The notes under the pieces are model-generated. The model saw only the letters and a list, made by a program, of their open reading frames with translations, was not told where the DNA came from and did no database searches. Below, piece by piece: positions 9,217 to 21,838 of a DNA stretch of 64,000 nt. The DNA lies in assembly GCF_001423405.1 (NCBI RefSeq), contig NZ_LMNS01000040.1:62637-126636 (forward strand), read 5' to 3'. The position numbers and the translations under genes are program-made. Source of the DNA: Methylobacterium sp. Leaf123. GTDB taxonomy: Bacteria; Pseudomonadota; Alphaproteobacteria; Rhizobiales; Beijerinckiaceae. The stretch's first letter is position 1. Each line of letters starts with the position of its first letter.

Positions 9217-9705
9217 ATGCCGAATCTGCGCCTGTCCGCTGCCGCGGCTCTCATCACCCTGACATTGGCCGGCTGCGGGGGATCACCCGTTCTCGATGCG
9301 GGCGTGCCGGCCGTGCCGGTGATTCTCGACGAACAGGCTGCCGCCGCCGCGATCTCCCGTTACAGGGCGCAGCACGGGCTGAGCTCCGTCGTCATCGATT
9401 CCCGCCTGATCTCCGCGGCCTCGTTCCAGGCACAGGCCAATGCGCGGGCCGGGCGGCTCAGCCACGAGATCGCCGGAAGCTTCGACAGCCGCATGGCGGG
9501 CGCCGGTTTCGGCAGGCGCTACGCCTCGGAGAACCTGAGCGCCGGCTCCGAGACCTTCGATCAAGTGCTCGCCCGCTGGAAGGCCTCGCCCGAGCACAAC
9601 CGCAACATGCTGATGCCGCAGCTCCGGCGCGTCGGCATCGCCCGGTTCGACGCTCCGGCAACGCGCTACAAGCGCTTCTGGGCGCTGGTGATGGCGGGCG
9701 ACTGA
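9217..9705 (+). CDS. CAP (SCP/PR1-like) domain lipoprotein
   Basis: A predicted secreted lipoprotein of 162 residues. The N-terminus MPNLRLSAAAALITLTLAGC is a signal peptide ending in a lipobox (LAGC). The mature part has the CAP-family pattern: ISRYRAQHG near the N-terminus, LISAASFQAQANARAGRLSHEI with the family His, ASENLSAG, and WKASPEHNRNMLMP. Bacterial CAP proteins of this size usually act in the envelope, but their activity is mostly undefined. A longer in-frame start exists 111 bp upstream but would bury the signal peptide, so the internal ATG is chosen. Confidence 0.85.
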   Translation: MPNLRLSAAAALITLTLAGCGGSPVLDAGVPAVPVILDEQAAAAAISRYRAQHGLSSVVIDSRLISAASFQAQANARAGRLSHEIAGSFDSRMAGAGFGRRYASENLSAGSETFDQVLARWKASPEHNRNMLMPQLRRVGIARFDAPATRYKRFWALVMAGD

Positions 9706-9744
9706 GGCGAAGCGGCCCGGACGCGGCCGGGCCGCCGGTCACCT

Positions 9745-10179
9745 TTACTGAATCTGCGCGAAGAGCGGATCCAGGCGCTTCTGCGTCAGCTTGCTGTGCT
9801 GGACGCTCTTGGCGGCTTCCAGGTTGTCGCGCTTGTCGCCGACCACCACGAGGGCGACCATCCCCATCATGTAGTGCGGCGCGCATTTGAAGCCGTAGAC
9901 GCCCTCCTTGTCGAACTTGACCACGGCTTCCTGACCCACGGTCGTCTTGACGTATTCGGCGCCGTCCGGGGCCATGCCCTTGATCGTCTCGACGTTGTGC
10001 CCCTTGTCGGTCGGCAGGAACTTGATGCTGTCGCCGGGCTTCAGCCGCACGAGTGCAGGATCGAACACCATCATCCCGCCCGGCCCGCTGTTGAGCATCT
10101 TGACCGACACCTCGTCGGCCGCCGCCGGCAGGGCGATGGCGAGCGCAGCCGCCGCGATCAGGGCTCTGAAGATCATCAT
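9745..10179 (-). CDS. Pseudoazurin (type 1 blue copper protein)
   Basis: Periplasmic electron carrier of 144 residues with a signal peptide (cleavage probably after ALPAAA). The copper ligands are at H61, C99, H102 and M107. The spacing of 38, 3 and 5 residues is exactly that of known pseudoazurins. In methylotrophs and denitrifiers such proteins donate electrons to nitrite reductase, other oxidoreductases or cytochrome oxidases; no partner gene is adjacent. Two consecutive ATGs begin the gene, and GAGGAA lies about 6 bp upstream. It is convergent with the CAP lipoprotein gene. Confidence 0.92.
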   Translation of the reverse strand: MMIFRALIAAAALAIALPAAADEVSVKMLNSGPGGMMVFDPALVRLKPGDSIKFLPTDKGHNVETIKGMAPDGAEYVKTTVGQEAVVKFDKEGVYGFKCAPHYMMGMVALVVVGDKRDNLEAAKSVQHSKLTQKRLDPLFAQIQ

Positions 10180-10474
10180 TCGTTTCCTCGTAATGACTCT
10201 TGATATAATCGACGATCGATATCGACGAATGCGTAATATCGAGTCTTTCTCCGAGCATCAAATCGGTCATTATTTAATAAATCGAATTATTACATTTTGA
10301 GATACGGATCGCGAGAAGCGGCGCGGGGCCGAACGCGGCGGGCCTTTCAAACCTGCGCGGCTGCGTGTAAACGCGGGGCTTGACGATCATCCCAGCGCCT
10401 GCGCCCCCTTGGCGCCGCCTTCGAAACGGCGGTGCGCGAGGGCGAGCGCGCGCGAACTCGCTTCAAGGCGCTCA
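10180..10474. other. Divergent intergenic region between pseudoazurin and carB
   Basis: About 295 bp, with an unusually AT-rich block at 10195-10300 that contrasts with the surrounding GC-rich genes. It probably contains the pseudoazurin promoter. I looked for an FNR/NnrR-type inverted TTGAT/ATCAA box and found only poor partial matches. The carB promoter should also be here. Confidence 0.45.
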
Positions 10475-13948
<3,474 letters not shown>

Positions 13949-14023
13949 ATAGACGTTCGTGTGCCGGGCGGCCCGCCGAGCGGAAGCGGGCGGCCCAAGA
14001 GCACGCAATCGAGAGCCGTTATC

Positions 14024-14057
14024 CCGGCCCGGAAGGAGCATGTCGCTCCGGCCGGGC
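14024..14057 (+). terminator. Probable terminator hairpin after carB
   Basis: GC-rich dyad whose outer arms CCGGCC/GGCCGG and inner arms GGAGC/GCTCC are separated by a small bulge, with a five-base loop and CCTCTTCATT after it. It lies 75 bp after the carB stop and just before greA, so it could end carB transcription or attenuate read-through into greA. The downstream tract is only moderately T-rich. Confidence 0.4.
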
Positions 14058-14079
14058 CTCTTCATTGTGGCGCGAGACC

Positions 14080-14562
14080 ATGAGCATCGACAAGCTTCCC
14101 ATCACGGCACGCGGCTACGCAGCCCTCGAGGAGGAGCTGAAGCGTCGCCAGCAGGTGGAACGCCCCCGGATCATCCAGGCGATCTCCGAAGCCCGCGCGC
14201 TGGGCGACCTCTCCGAGAACGCCGAGTATCATGCCGCCAAGGAGGCCCAGTCCCACAACGAGGGCCGGGTGCTCGAACTGGAGAGCATGATCGCGCGCGC
14301 CGAGATCATCGACACCTCGAAGCTGTCCGGCTCCAAGATCAAGTTCGGTGCCCGCGTGAAGCTGCTGGACGAGGATACCGAGGAGGAGAAGACCTACCAG
14401 CTCGTCGGCGAGCCGGAGGCGGATGTGCGCGAGGGCCGCGTCTCGATCTCCTCGCCCATCGCCCGCGCCCTGATCGGCAAGGCCGTCGGCGACACGGTGG
14501 AGGTCACGACCCCCGGCGGCGGCAAGTCCTACGAGGTTGTCGCCGTCGAGTGGGGAGCCTGA
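14080..14562 (+). CDS. greA: Transcription elongation factor GreA
   Basis: Rescues backtracked RNA polymerase by stimulating transcript cleavage. It has 160 residues, close to the family norm of 158. The N-terminal coiled coil carries the tip acidic residues in ARALGDLSENAEYHAAKE (residues about 40-57), and the C-terminal domain contains the typical VGEPEADVREGRVSISSPIARALIGK. The start MSIDKLPIT is preferred over an upstream in-frame ATG because family members begin here. A hypothetical secreted protein follows after 5 bp. Confidence 0.97.
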   Translation: MSIDKLPITARGYAALEEELKRRQQVERPRIIQAISEARALGDLSENAEYHAAKEAQSHNEGRVLELESMIARAEIIDTSKLSGSKIKFGARVKLLDEDTEEEKTYQLVGEPEADVREGRVSISSPIARALIGKAVGDTVEVTTPGGGKSYEVVAVEWGA

Positions 14563-14567
14563 CCCTC

Positions 14568-15068
14568 ATGCGCGTCCCCAGCCTCGCGGCCGCGTTCGGC
14601 CTCCTGGCCGGGGTCGTGCTCAGCGTTCCGGCCGCGGCGCAGGACTTCGACCGGGTCGGCGCCATCGCCGTCGATGTGCGCCCCCTAGAAGTCTATGCCC
14701 GCGGTCCGCAGACGGAGCTTCTGCGCGCGGTTCTGACCGAGGCGATGCGGCGCAGCTTCAGTGACCGCATCGTCCGCGGCGCGCCGACGCTGGTGGTGCG
14801 CGTGAGCGGCCTGTCGCTGGCCGCCTATGGCGGTGCGCAGGGTGGCGACCGCAGCAGCCTCGGCGGCAGCGGCACGACGGACTATCTCGACGGCGAGGCT
14901 TTGCTGGTCAGCCGTGGGGGCGAGATCCTCGCGCGCCATCCCCAGCTCTCGGCCCTGCCAGCGAGTTCCGGCGGCGCGTGGTACGATCCGGCCTCCGAGC
15001 GGCGGCGGGTCGCGGCCCTGGCCGAGCACTACGCGCAGTGGCTTCGGCGCAGGCTCCCGGCACAGTAG
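14568..15068 (+). CDS. Hypothetical exported protein
   Basis: A 166-residue protein with a clear signal peptide (MRVPSLAAAFGLLAGVVLSV, cleavage after AAAQ). I do not recognise the mature domain. It contains a hydrophobic VVRVSGLSLAAYGG segment and a Gly/Ser-rich stretch followed by DYLDGEALLVSRGGEIL, consistent with a small beta-rich periplasmic protein. It starts 5 bp after greA and ends 24 bp before an ELM1-like gene, so the three are probably co-transcribed. Confidence 0.75.
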   Translation: MRVPSLAAAFGLLAGVVLSVPAAAQDFDRVGAIAVDVRPLEVYARGPQTELLRAVLTEAMRRSFSDRIVRGAPTLVVRVSGLSLAAYGGAQGGDRSSLGGSGTTDYLDGEALLVSRGGEILARHPQLSALPASSGGAWYDPASERRRVAALAEHYAQWLRRRLPAQ

Positions 15069-15092
15069 GCCGGGTTTGGTGGGATCGAAGGT

Positions 15093-16181
15093 TTGCGTCG
15101 CGTGAACGAACAGGGGCCGGCAAAGGCCGACGGCCGCGTACCGCCGGAACTCGCGCGGGCCCGCGCCTGGATCCTCACCGACGGCAAGGCCGGCGACGAG
15201 AACCAGTGCATCGGCATCGCCGAGGCGCTCGGCGTCCCCTACGAGACCCGACGGATTCCGGACGGCCGGCCCCTGACCTGGATGGCCCCCTGGGGGCCGA
15301 TCGACCCACGGGACGCGCCGGGCCGGGCCGGCGGCCTGCTGCAAGGCCCGCTCCCCGATCTGCTGATCGCGTCGGGGCGGCGCGCCGTGCCCTATCTGCG
15401 CGCCGTGCGCCGCGCCTCGGACGAGACGACCTTTACCGCCTTCCTCAAGGATCCGCGCACCGGCCACGAGACCGCGGATTTCATCTGGGTTCCCGACTAC
15501 GACGACCTGCGCGGCCCCAATGTCTTCACGACGCTCACCGCGCCGCATCCCGTCTCCCGCGCCCGGCTCGACGCGGCCCGCACGACGCCCGATCCGCGTC
15601 TCGCGCGCCTGCCCTGGCCGCGCATCGCCGTGCTGATCGGCGGAGACAGCCGGCATCTGCGCTACCGCAAAGCCGACATGCAGCGGCTCGTGCGCGATCT
15701 CACCAAGCTGGCCGATGGCGGCTGCTCGCTGATGCTGACGGTCTCCCGGCGCACGCCGCCGGACCTGCGCACGGCCCTCGAAAACCTAGTGAAGGAGAAG
15801 GGCGGCTTCTTCTGGGACGGCAGCGGCGCGAACCCCTATGTCGGCATGCTGGCGATCGCCGACCACATCGTCGTCACCTCCGATTCCGCCAACATGGTCG
15901 GCGAGGCCGCCAGCACCGGCGTGCCCCTCCTGCTGTTCGACCTGCCGCGTACCTATATCCGCCATCGGCGGATGTTCGCGGGCCTCGCCATGGCCGGCGC
16001 GCTGAAGCCGTTCATCGGGCGCCTGGAGGCGCTGCGCTACGCCCCGATCGACGCAACACCGGAGATCGCCGCGGCCCTGGCGGAGGCTTACCAGCGGCAC
16101 CGCGCGCGCTTGGCAGGCGACGCTGTGGCGGCGGCGCCGCGCGCGGCCGAACCGACATCCGCCCCGCGCGGGCCGTTCTGA
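15093..16181 (+). CDS. ELM1/GtrOC1-like putative glycosyltransferase family protein
   Basis: About 360 residues resembling the family named after plant mitochondrial fission protein ELM1, widespread in alphaproteobacteria and thought to have a GT-B-like fold. Landmarks are ARAWILTDGKAGDENQCIGIAEALG at the N-terminus, LIASGRRAVPYLRAVRR, VLIGGDSRHLRY, and the C-terminal nucleotide-sugar-like site VVTSDSANMVGEAASTGVPLLLF. Substrate and role are unknown. The reading begins at a TTG; a GTG nine bases downstream (15102) is equally possible and has a better-placed GAAGG. Confidence 0.75.
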   Translation: MRRVNEQGPAKADGRVPPELARARAWILTDGKAGDENQCIGIAEALGVPYETRRIPDGRPLTWMAPWGPIDPRDAPGRAGGLLQGPLPDLLIASGRRAVPYLRAVRRASDETTFTAFLKDPRTGHETADFIWVPDYDDLRGPNVFTTLTAPHPVSRARLDAARTTPDPRLARLPWPRIAVLIGGDSRHLRYRKADMQRLVRDLTKLADGGCSLMLTVSRRTPPDLRTALENLVKEKGGFFWDGSGANPYVGMLAIADHIVVTSDSANMVGEAASTGVPLLLFDLPRTYIRHRRMFAGLAMAGALKPFIGRLEALRYAPIDATPEIAAALAEAYQRHRARLAGDAVAAAPRAAEPTSAPRGPF

Positions 16182-16318
16182 GACGGGCAGTTTTCCCAGC
16201 GCTCTCGGCTTTGGGAAGAAATTTTTGCCTTCCTCGTGTCAGACTCTGTGCGAGGCTACACAAACAACGAACAGCCGGCGCCCAAGGATCGGGACGCCGC
16301 TGATAGGAGACGGCACAG

Positions 16319-17293
16319 ATGGCCCATACCCATGCGAGGCTCGTCATCATCGGTTCCGGGCCGGCCGGCTACACCGCCGCGATCTACGCCGCCCGCGCCA
16401 TGGTCGAGCCCCTGCTGATCTCGGGCTTCCAGCCCGGCGGCCAACTGATGATCACGACCGATGTCGAGAATTATCCGGGCTTCGCCGACGCGATCCAGGG
16501 CCCCTGGCTGATGGAGCAGATGCGGCTCCAGGCCGAGCATGTCGGCACCAAGATCGTCTCGGAATACATCACGGCGGTCGATCTCAAGGTCCGTCCGTTC
16601 CGGCTCGAGGCCGATTCCGGCGAGACATACACCTGCGACGCGCTGATCATCGCCACCGGCGCCCAGGCGAAGTGGCTCGGCCTGCCCTCGGAGGCGAAGT
16701 TCCAGGGTTTCGGCGTCTCCGCCTGCGCCACCTGCGACGGCTTCTTCTTCCGCGGCAAGGACGTGACCGTGGTCGGCGGCGGCAATACCGCGGTGGAGGA
16801 GGCGCTGTATCTGGCCAACCTCGCCAAGTCGGTCACCGTGATCCACCGCCGCGGCGAGTTCCGGGCCGAGCGCATCCTGCAGGAGCGCCTGTTCAAGCAT
16901 GCCAACGTCACGGTGAAGTGGCACCACGCGGTGGAGGAGATCTGCGGCTCCGACACGCCGCCCTCCGTCACGCATCTGCGCCTGAAGGATCTGCGCTCCG
17001 GCCAGATCGTCGAGCAGCCCACCGACGGTCTGTTCGTGGCGATCGGCCACCAGCCCGCCACGGGGATCTTCGAGGGCCAATTGCCGATGCGCCACGGCGG
17101 CTACATCACCGTGACGCCGGGCACCACCGAGACCGAAATCCCGGGCGTGTTCGCGGCCGGCGACGTCACCGACGACGTCTACCGTCAGGCGATCACCGCG
17201 GCCGGCATGGGCTGCATGGCCGCGTTGGAGGCGGAGAAGTTCCTGGCCAATCTCGATGTCGGCGAGAGCCCGGCCAAGGCGGCGGCGGAGTAG
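16319..17293 (+). CDS. trxB: Thioredoxin-disulfide reductase
   Basis: FAD/NADPH enzyme that reduces thioredoxin. It has 324 residues. The N-terminal FAD motif is GSGPAGYTAAIYAAR, the redox-active CATC lies at residues 136-139, the NADPH motif VVGGGNTAVEEALYL follows, and the C-terminal FAD signature is GVFAAGDVTDDVYRQAITAAG. All catalytic elements are intact. A ribosome binding site (GATAGGAGA) precedes the ATG. The next gene is a LysR regulator on the same strand after a 331-bp gap. Confidence 0.97.
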   Translation: MAHTHARLVIIGSGPAGYTAAIYAARAMVEPLLISGFQPGGQLMITTDVENYPGFADAIQGPWLMEQMRLQAEHVGTKIVSEYITAVDLKVRPFRLEADSGETYTCDALIIATGAQAKWLGLPSEAKFQGFGVSACATCDGFFFRGKDVTVVGGGNTAVEEALYLANLAKSVTVIHRRGEFRAERILQERLFKHANVTVKWHHAVEEICGSDTPPSVTHLRLKDLRSGQIVEQPTDGLFVAIGHQPATGIFEGQLPMRHGGYITVTPGTTETEIPGVFAAGDVTDDVYRQAITAAGMGCMAALEAEKFLANLDVGESPAKAAAE

Positions 17294-17624
17294 GCGCCCG
17301 GCTTCTGGGCGTTTCGCGGGCGTTTCAAGTACTATTCAAAAGAACGCCCGCTTCGCCATCGTCTCGGACACCGAGACCGGCCGGGATCAGGCGCTGTCGA
17401 AGCATTCAAGACGTTGTTCGATACGCATTTCCCTGTTGATGGCGGAAATGACGCAACCAAATTGTAAGCTTGCCGTCCTAACCTGAAAGCTGCGGGAGCC
17501 GGCAGGTTTCGCGAAGAAGCCTTTCGCCGGGCACGGCAGGGCAACAGACTGGCGTCGTGCAACGCCCGAAGGTCGTGGCCTCCCGTCGGGGTGGACTGCG
17601 ACGGGCCGACCTCGACGGGCGGGA
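17294..17624. other. Intergenic gap trxB-LysR gene
   Basis: This gap probably holds the promoter of the downstream LysR gene. It contains no supported coding sequence; the short open frames here lack domain content. No clear palindromic LysR box could be picked out by eye. Confidence 0.4.
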
Positions 17625-18524
17625 GTGACGGCCTTGGATTGGGACAAGATCCGGATTTTCCTCAACGTCGCGGAGGCCGGGAGCTTCACGCGGGCGGGCG
17701 ACGACATCGGCCTCAGCCAGTCGGCGGTGAGCCGGCAGATCAGCGCCCTCGAGCGGGAGTTGAAGGCGCCGCTGTTCCACCGGCATGCCCGCGGCCTGAT
17801 CCTGACCGAGCAGGGCGACCTGCTGTTTCGCGCCGCGCGCGACATGAAGCTCAGGCTGGAGAACACCCGCGCCCGCCTCGTCGAGACCAGCGAGCGCCCC
17901 TCGGGCGACCTGCGGGTGACGACGACGGTGGGTCTGGGCACCTCCTGGCTGTCGCAGCGCGTCTCCGAGTTCCTCGACCTCTATCCGGATGTGCGGATCG
18001 AGCTGGTCCTCACCAACGAGGAGCTGGACCTCGCCATGCGCGAGGCCGATATCGCGATCCGCATGCGCCGCCCGGCCCAGCCCGACCTGATCCAGCGTCG
18101 GCTGTTCACGGTGCATTATCACGCCTTCGCGAGCCCCGATTACGTCAAGCGTTTCGGTGAGCCCAAAACCATCAGCGACCTCGACGAGCACCGCCTCGTC
18201 TCGTTTGGCGGCAACGAGCCGTCTTATCTGCTCGCGACCCACTATCTCGCCAGCATCGGCCGCGAGGGGGACGAGCGCCGTCCGGTCCACTTCACGGTCA
18301 ACAACATCACCGCCCTTCACAAGGCGATGGAGGCGGGCGTCGGCGTCGGCATCCTGCCGGACTACGCCGTCGACGGGAACGAGAGCCTCGTCCAGGTGCT
18401 GCGCGAGAGCGAGATGCCGACGATGGAGAGCTATCTCGTCTATGCCGAGGAGATGCGCTCGGTCGCCCGCGTCCAGGCGTTTCGCGATTTCCTCGTGAAC
18501 AAGGCACAACGCTGGACTTATTGA
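17625..18524 (+). CDS. LysR-family transcriptional regulator
   Basis: A 299-residue DNA-binding regulator. Residues 5-65 are the winged helix-turn-helix (FLNVAEAGSFTRAGDDIGLSQSAVSRQISALERELKAPLFHR), and the rest is the periplasmic-binding-protein-like effector domain (LVLTNEELDLAMREADIAIRM). The GTG start is chosen because it gives the family N-terminus. The gene lies between trxB and aroQ, all on the plus strand, and the usual divergent target is absent, so its regulon cannot be inferred. Confidence 0.92.
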   Translation: MTALDWDKIRIFLNVAEAGSFTRAGDDIGLSQSAVSRQISALERELKAPLFHRHARGLILTEQGDLLFRAARDMKLRLENTRARLVETSERPSGDLRVTTTVGLGTSWLSQRVSEFLDLYPDVRIELVLTNEELDLAMREADIAIRMRRPAQPDLIQRRLFTVHYHAFASPDYVKRFGEPKTISDLDEHRLVSFGGNEPSYLLATHYLASIGREGDERRPVHFTVNNITALHKAMEAGVGVGILPDYAVDGNESLVQVLRESEMPTMESYLVYAEEMRSVARVQAFRDFLVNKAQRWTY

Positions 18525-18640
18525 AAGCGTGGCCGAGCCACCGGCCGGCAACCGCCCTTGTCGCGCACCGACGCACTCGTCTAAGACCGCCCCTCCTGCC
18601 GGGCGGTTCGCGAAGCCTCCGGCCGACGCAGCCGGACGGC

Positions 18641-19096
18641 ATGATCGCGATTCACTGCCTCAATGGGCCGAACCTCAATCTCCTGGGCCAGCGCGAGCCG
18701 GGGATCTACGGCGCCGCCACGCTCGCCGACATCGAGCAAAACCTGCGGGAGCAGGCGGCTCGCCTCGATATCGCCCTGACCTTCCGTCAGACGAATCACG
18801 AGGGCGAACTCGTGACGTTCGTGCAGGAGGCCGGCGCCGCCGGGGCCGGGGTGCTCATCAACGCCGCCGCCTACACGCACACCTCGATCGCGCTCCGTGA
18901 CGCGATCAAGGGGTCGGGGGTGACGGCGGTGGAGATCCACCTCTCCAACGTCCATGCCCGCGAGGACTTCCGCCACGTCTCGCGGATTGCACCGGTCTGC
19001 GCCGGTTTGATTTCGGGCTTCGGTGCCCACAGTTACGTCCTGGGGCTCGACGCCCTCGCCCATCTCCTGCGCGGACGCACCCCGTCCGCCTCCTGA
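18641..19096 (+). CDS. aroQ: Type II 3-dehydroquinate dehydratase
   Basis: Third step of the shikimate pathway: 3-dehydroquinate to 3-dehydroshikimate. It has 151 residues, normal for the dodecameric type II enzyme. Signature sequences are LNGPNLNLLGQREPGIYG (catalytic Tyr), RQTNHEGELV, INAAAYTHTSIALRDAI and EIHLSNVHAREDFRHVS. The start is the ATG giving MIAIHCLNGPN. It is followed after 18 bp by accB, an arrangement common in bacteria (aroQ-accB-accC). Confidence 0.97.
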   Translation: MIAIHCLNGPNLNLLGQREPGIYGAATLADIEQNLREQAARLDIALTFRQTNHEGELVTFVQEAGAAGAGVLINAAAYTHTSIALRDAIKGSGVTAVEIHLSNVHAREDFRHVSRIAPVCAGLISGFGAHSYVLGLDALAHLLRGRTPSAS

Positions 19097-19114
19097 CCTC
19101 AGAACTACGAGCCG

Positions 19115-19585
19115 ATGGCCAAGAACGAACCCTTCGATCCCGAATTGGTGCGCGAACTCGCCCGGATGGTCGCCGAGACCGATCTGACCGAGATCGAGGT
19201 CGAGAAGGGCGATCTGCGCATCCGCGTCGCCCGAAAGATCGAGACGGTCTCGGTTCAGGTGGCGCCCTCGGCCCCGGCCGCTGCGGCGGCACCGGTCGCG
19301 GCGCCGCCCGCCGCCCTGGCGCCGGCCCCCGCCAAATCCGGCGCGGGCCATCCCGGCGCCGTGCCCTCGCCTATGGTCGGCACCGCCTATCTGCGCCCCT
19401 CGCCGGACGCGAAGCCGTTCATCGAGATCGGCACGAAGGTCCAGGCGGGCGACAAGCTGCTGCTGGTCGAGGCCATGAAGACCTTCAACGAAATCGTCGC
19501 GCCCCGCGCCGGTACGGTGACCGCCATCTTCATCGAGGATGGGATGCCGGTCGAGTACGGCGAAGCCCTCCTCGTTCTCGAGTAG
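19115..19585 (+). CDS. accB: Acetyl-CoA carboxylase biotin carboxyl carrier protein
   Basis: Carries the biotin that shuttles CO2 from AccC to the carboxyltransferase in malonyl-CoA formation. It has 156 residues: a short N-terminal helical part, an Ala/Pro-rich linker (about 50-80) and a C-terminal biotinyl domain with EAMKTFNE, where K122 is the biotinylation site. The gap to accC is only 10 bp. Confidence 0.97.
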   Translation: MAKNEPFDPELVRELARMVAETDLTEIEVEKGDLRIRVARKIETVSVQVAPSAPAAAAAPVAAPPAALAPAPAKSGAGHPGAVPSPMVGTAYLRPSPDAKPFIEIGTKVQAGDKLLLVEAMKTFNEIVAPRAGTVTAIFIEDGMPVEYGEALLVLE

Positions 19586-19595
19586 CCGCCCCGCG

Positions 19596-20963
19596 ATGTT
19601 CGACAAGATCCTGATCGCCAACCGCGGCGAGATCGCACTCCGCATTCTGCGGGCCGCGAAGGAGCTCGGTATCGCCACCGTGGCGGTCCACTCGACCGCC
19701 GACGCCGACGCCATGCATGTGCGGCTGGCCGACGAGAGCGTCTGCATCGGCCCGCCGGCCGCCCGCGACAGCTACCTCAATATCCCCTCGATCATCGCCG
19801 CCTGCGAGATCACCGGGGCGGACGCCGTGCATCCCGGCTACGGCTTCCTGTCGGAGAACGCCCGGTTCGCCGAGGTTCTGGCGCATCACAATATCGGCTT
19901 CATCGGCCCCAAGGCGGAGCATATCCGCATCATGGGCGACAAGATCGAGGCCAAGCGCACCGCCAAGCGCCTCGGCATTCCCTGCGTGCCGGGCTCGGAG
20001 GGTGGCGTCACCGATCCGGACGAAGCCAAGCGCGTGGCCGCCGAGATCGGCTATCCCGTGCTGGTGAAGGCCGCCTCGGGCGGCGGTGGGCGCGGCATGA
20101 AGGTCGCCCGCTCCGAAAGCGAGCTGGAGCAGGCCCTCGACATGGCCCGCACCGAGGCCAAGGCCGCCTTCGGCGACGATGCGGTCTATCTCGAGAAGTA
20201 CCTGACCAAGCCCCGCCATATCGAGGTGCAGATCCTCGGCGACGGGCATGGGCAGGCGGTGCATCTGGCCGAGCGCGACTGCTCGCTGCAGCGCCGCCAC
20301 CAGAAGGTCTGGGAGGAAGGCGGCTCGCCCGCCCTCAACGAAGAGATGCGCGCCGAGATCGGCGGCATCTGCGCCAACGCCATGCGCGAACTCGGCTATC
20401 TCGGCGCCGGCACCATCGAGTTCCTCTACGAGGACGGGCGGTTCTACTTCATCGAGATGAACACCCGCATCCAGGTGGAGCACCCCGTCACCGAGATGAT
20501 CACCGGGATCGATCTCGTGAACGAGCAGATCCGGGTCGCCGCCGGCGGCGGCCTGTCGGTGGCTCAGGAGGATATCAAGGTCGAGGGCCATGCCATCGAG
20601 TGCCGGATCAACGCCGAGCACCCGTCGACCTTCCGACCCTCGCCGGGGCTGATCACCTATTTCCACCCGCCGGGCGGCCTCGGGGTTCGGGTCGATTCGG
20701 CCGCCTTCCAGGGCTACCGGATTCCGTCGAACTACGACTCGCTGATCGGCAAGCTGATCGTGCACGGGCGCACCCGCAACGAGTGCCTGATGCGCCTGCG
20801 CCGGGCCCTCGACGAGTTCGTGGTCGATGGCATCGACACCACCCTGCCGCTGTTCCGCACGCTGGTGCGCAATGCCGACGTGCAGAACGGCCTCTACGAC
20901 ATCCACTGGCTCGAAGGCTTCCTGGCCCGCGAGGAGCTGAACGGCGTCGAGACGCGGCGCTGA
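19596..20963 (+). CDS. accC: Acetyl-CoA carboxylase biotin carboxylase subunit
   Basis: ATP-dependent carboxylation of biotin on AccB. It has 455 residues beginning MFDKILIANRGEIALRI. The ATP-grasp glycine loop KAASGGGGRGMK, the catalytic ERDCSLQRRHQKV and EMNTRIQVEHPVTE (active-site Glu/Asn/Arg) are intact. It is co-transcribed with accB, and aat follows after 85 bp. Confidence 0.98.
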   Translation: MFDKILIANRGEIALRILRAAKELGIATVAVHSTADADAMHVRLADESVCIGPPAARDSYLNIPSIIAACEITGADAVHPGYGFLSENARFAEVLAHHNIGFIGPKAEHIRIMGDKIEAKRTAKRLGIPCVPGSEGGVTDPDEAKRVAAEIGYPVLVKAASGGGGRGMKVARSESELEQALDMARTEAKAAFGDDAVYLEKYLTKPRHIEVQILGDGHGQAVHLAERDCSLQRRHQKVWEEGGSPALNEEMRAEIGGICANAMRELGYLGAGTIEFLYEDGRFYFIEMNTRIQVEHPVTEMITGIDLVNEQIRVAAGGGLSVAQEDIKVEGHAIECRINAEHPSTFRPSPGLITYFHPPGGLGVRVDSAAFQGYRIPSNYDSLIGKLIVHGRTRNECLMRLRRALDEFVVDGIDTTLPLFRTLVRNADVQNGLYDIHWLEGFLAREELNGVETRR

Positions 20964-21048
20964 GAAAGCGGGGCGGCTGGCTCTCACCGGCACGCCCGCG
21001 GCCTCCGGACGGCTGGTGTTCGCGCCCGGAGCGCGCGACAACGCTTCG

Positions 21049-21723
21049 ATGCACGACAGGCCGACCGTGGACATCACGCCCGACATCCTGCTCAAGGCCT
21101 ATGCCGCCGGGATCTTCCCGATGGCCGAGGATGCGGACGATCCGACGATCTACTGGGTCGAGCCCCGCGCCCGCGGGGTGCTGCCCCTCGACCGTTTCCA
21201 CGTGCCCAAGCGCCTCGCCCGCACCGTGCGCTCCGACGGGTTCGAAGTCGTCAGCGACCGGGATTTCGAGGCGGTGATCGAGGGCTGCGCCGCCCCGCGC
21301 CGGGATACCGACCGCACCTGGATCAACGCCCGCATCCGCGACCTCTACGGCGCGCTGTTCGATCTCGGGCATTGCCACACGATCGAGGTCTACCACGAAG
21401 GGCGCCTCGCGGGCGGGCTCTACGGTGTCTCGCTCGGGGCGGCCTTCTTCGGCGAGAGCATGTTCCACGAGGTGCGCGACGCCTCGAAGGTCGCCCTGGT
21501 CCACCTCGTCGCCCGACTGCGCTCCGGCGGCTATCGGCTCGCCGACACGCAGTTCCTGACCGAGCACCTGAGCCAGTTCGGCGTCGAGGAAATGCCGCGG
21601 CACGTCTACAAGCGTCACCTCGCCGCCGCGATCACCGAGCGGGCCGAGTGGGGGCCGCCGGACCGGGTCTTTCGCGGCGCCGAAGCCCTGGCCGCCCTCG
21701 GGATCGGGAGCGGCGCGTCCTAA
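21049..21723 (+). CDS. aat: Leucyl/phenylalanyl-tRNA-protein transferase
   Basis: N-end-rule enzyme that adds Leu or Phe from aminoacyl-tRNA to proteins with N-terminal Arg or Lys, targeting them to ClpS/ClpAP. It has 224 residues with the family signatures LLKAYAAGIFPMAED, YWVEPRARGVLPLDRFHVPKRL, TWINARIRDLY and GVSLGAAFFGESMFH. An upstream in-frame GTG would add 11 residues; the ATG at 21049 is preferred. Confidence 0.95.
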   Translation: MHDRPTVDITPDILLKAYAAGIFPMAEDADDPTIYWVEPRARGVLPLDRFHVPKRLARTVRSDGFEVVSDRDFEAVIEGCAAPRRDTDRTWINARIRDLYGALFDLGHCHTIEVYHEGRLAGGLYGVSLGAAFFGESMFHEVRDASKVALVHLVARLRSGGYRLADTQFLTEHLSQFGVEEMPRHVYKRHLAAAITERAEWGPPDRVFRGAEALAALGIGSGAS

Positions 21724-21838
21724 TCGAGGTTTCGAAAGGACAAGTCCTTTCGCGGGTCCAGGGCAGAGCCCTGGAACAACATAGGGGCGCTGCCCCGATA
21801 CCCCGCCAAAGGGATGATCCCTTTGGGATCCCGTTCTT
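21724..21838. repeat. Short intergenic repeat-type sequence rich in nested dyads
   Basis: Between the convergent aat and TetR genes there is a run of four small hairpins: AAGGACAAGTCCTT, CCAGGGCAGAGCCCTGG, GGGGCGCTGCCCC and CAAAGGGATGATCCCTTTG. This architecture is that of a dispersed intergenic repeat I associate with methylobacteria and their relatives, and it may act as a bidirectional terminator. Only one copy lies in this window, so the repeat nature is from general knowledge rather than seen here. Confidence 0.55.

Noticed and set aside
10180..10300. FNR/NnrR box before pseudoazurin
   Set aside because: Only one half-site (TTGAT) with a wrongly spaced, mismatched second half was found.
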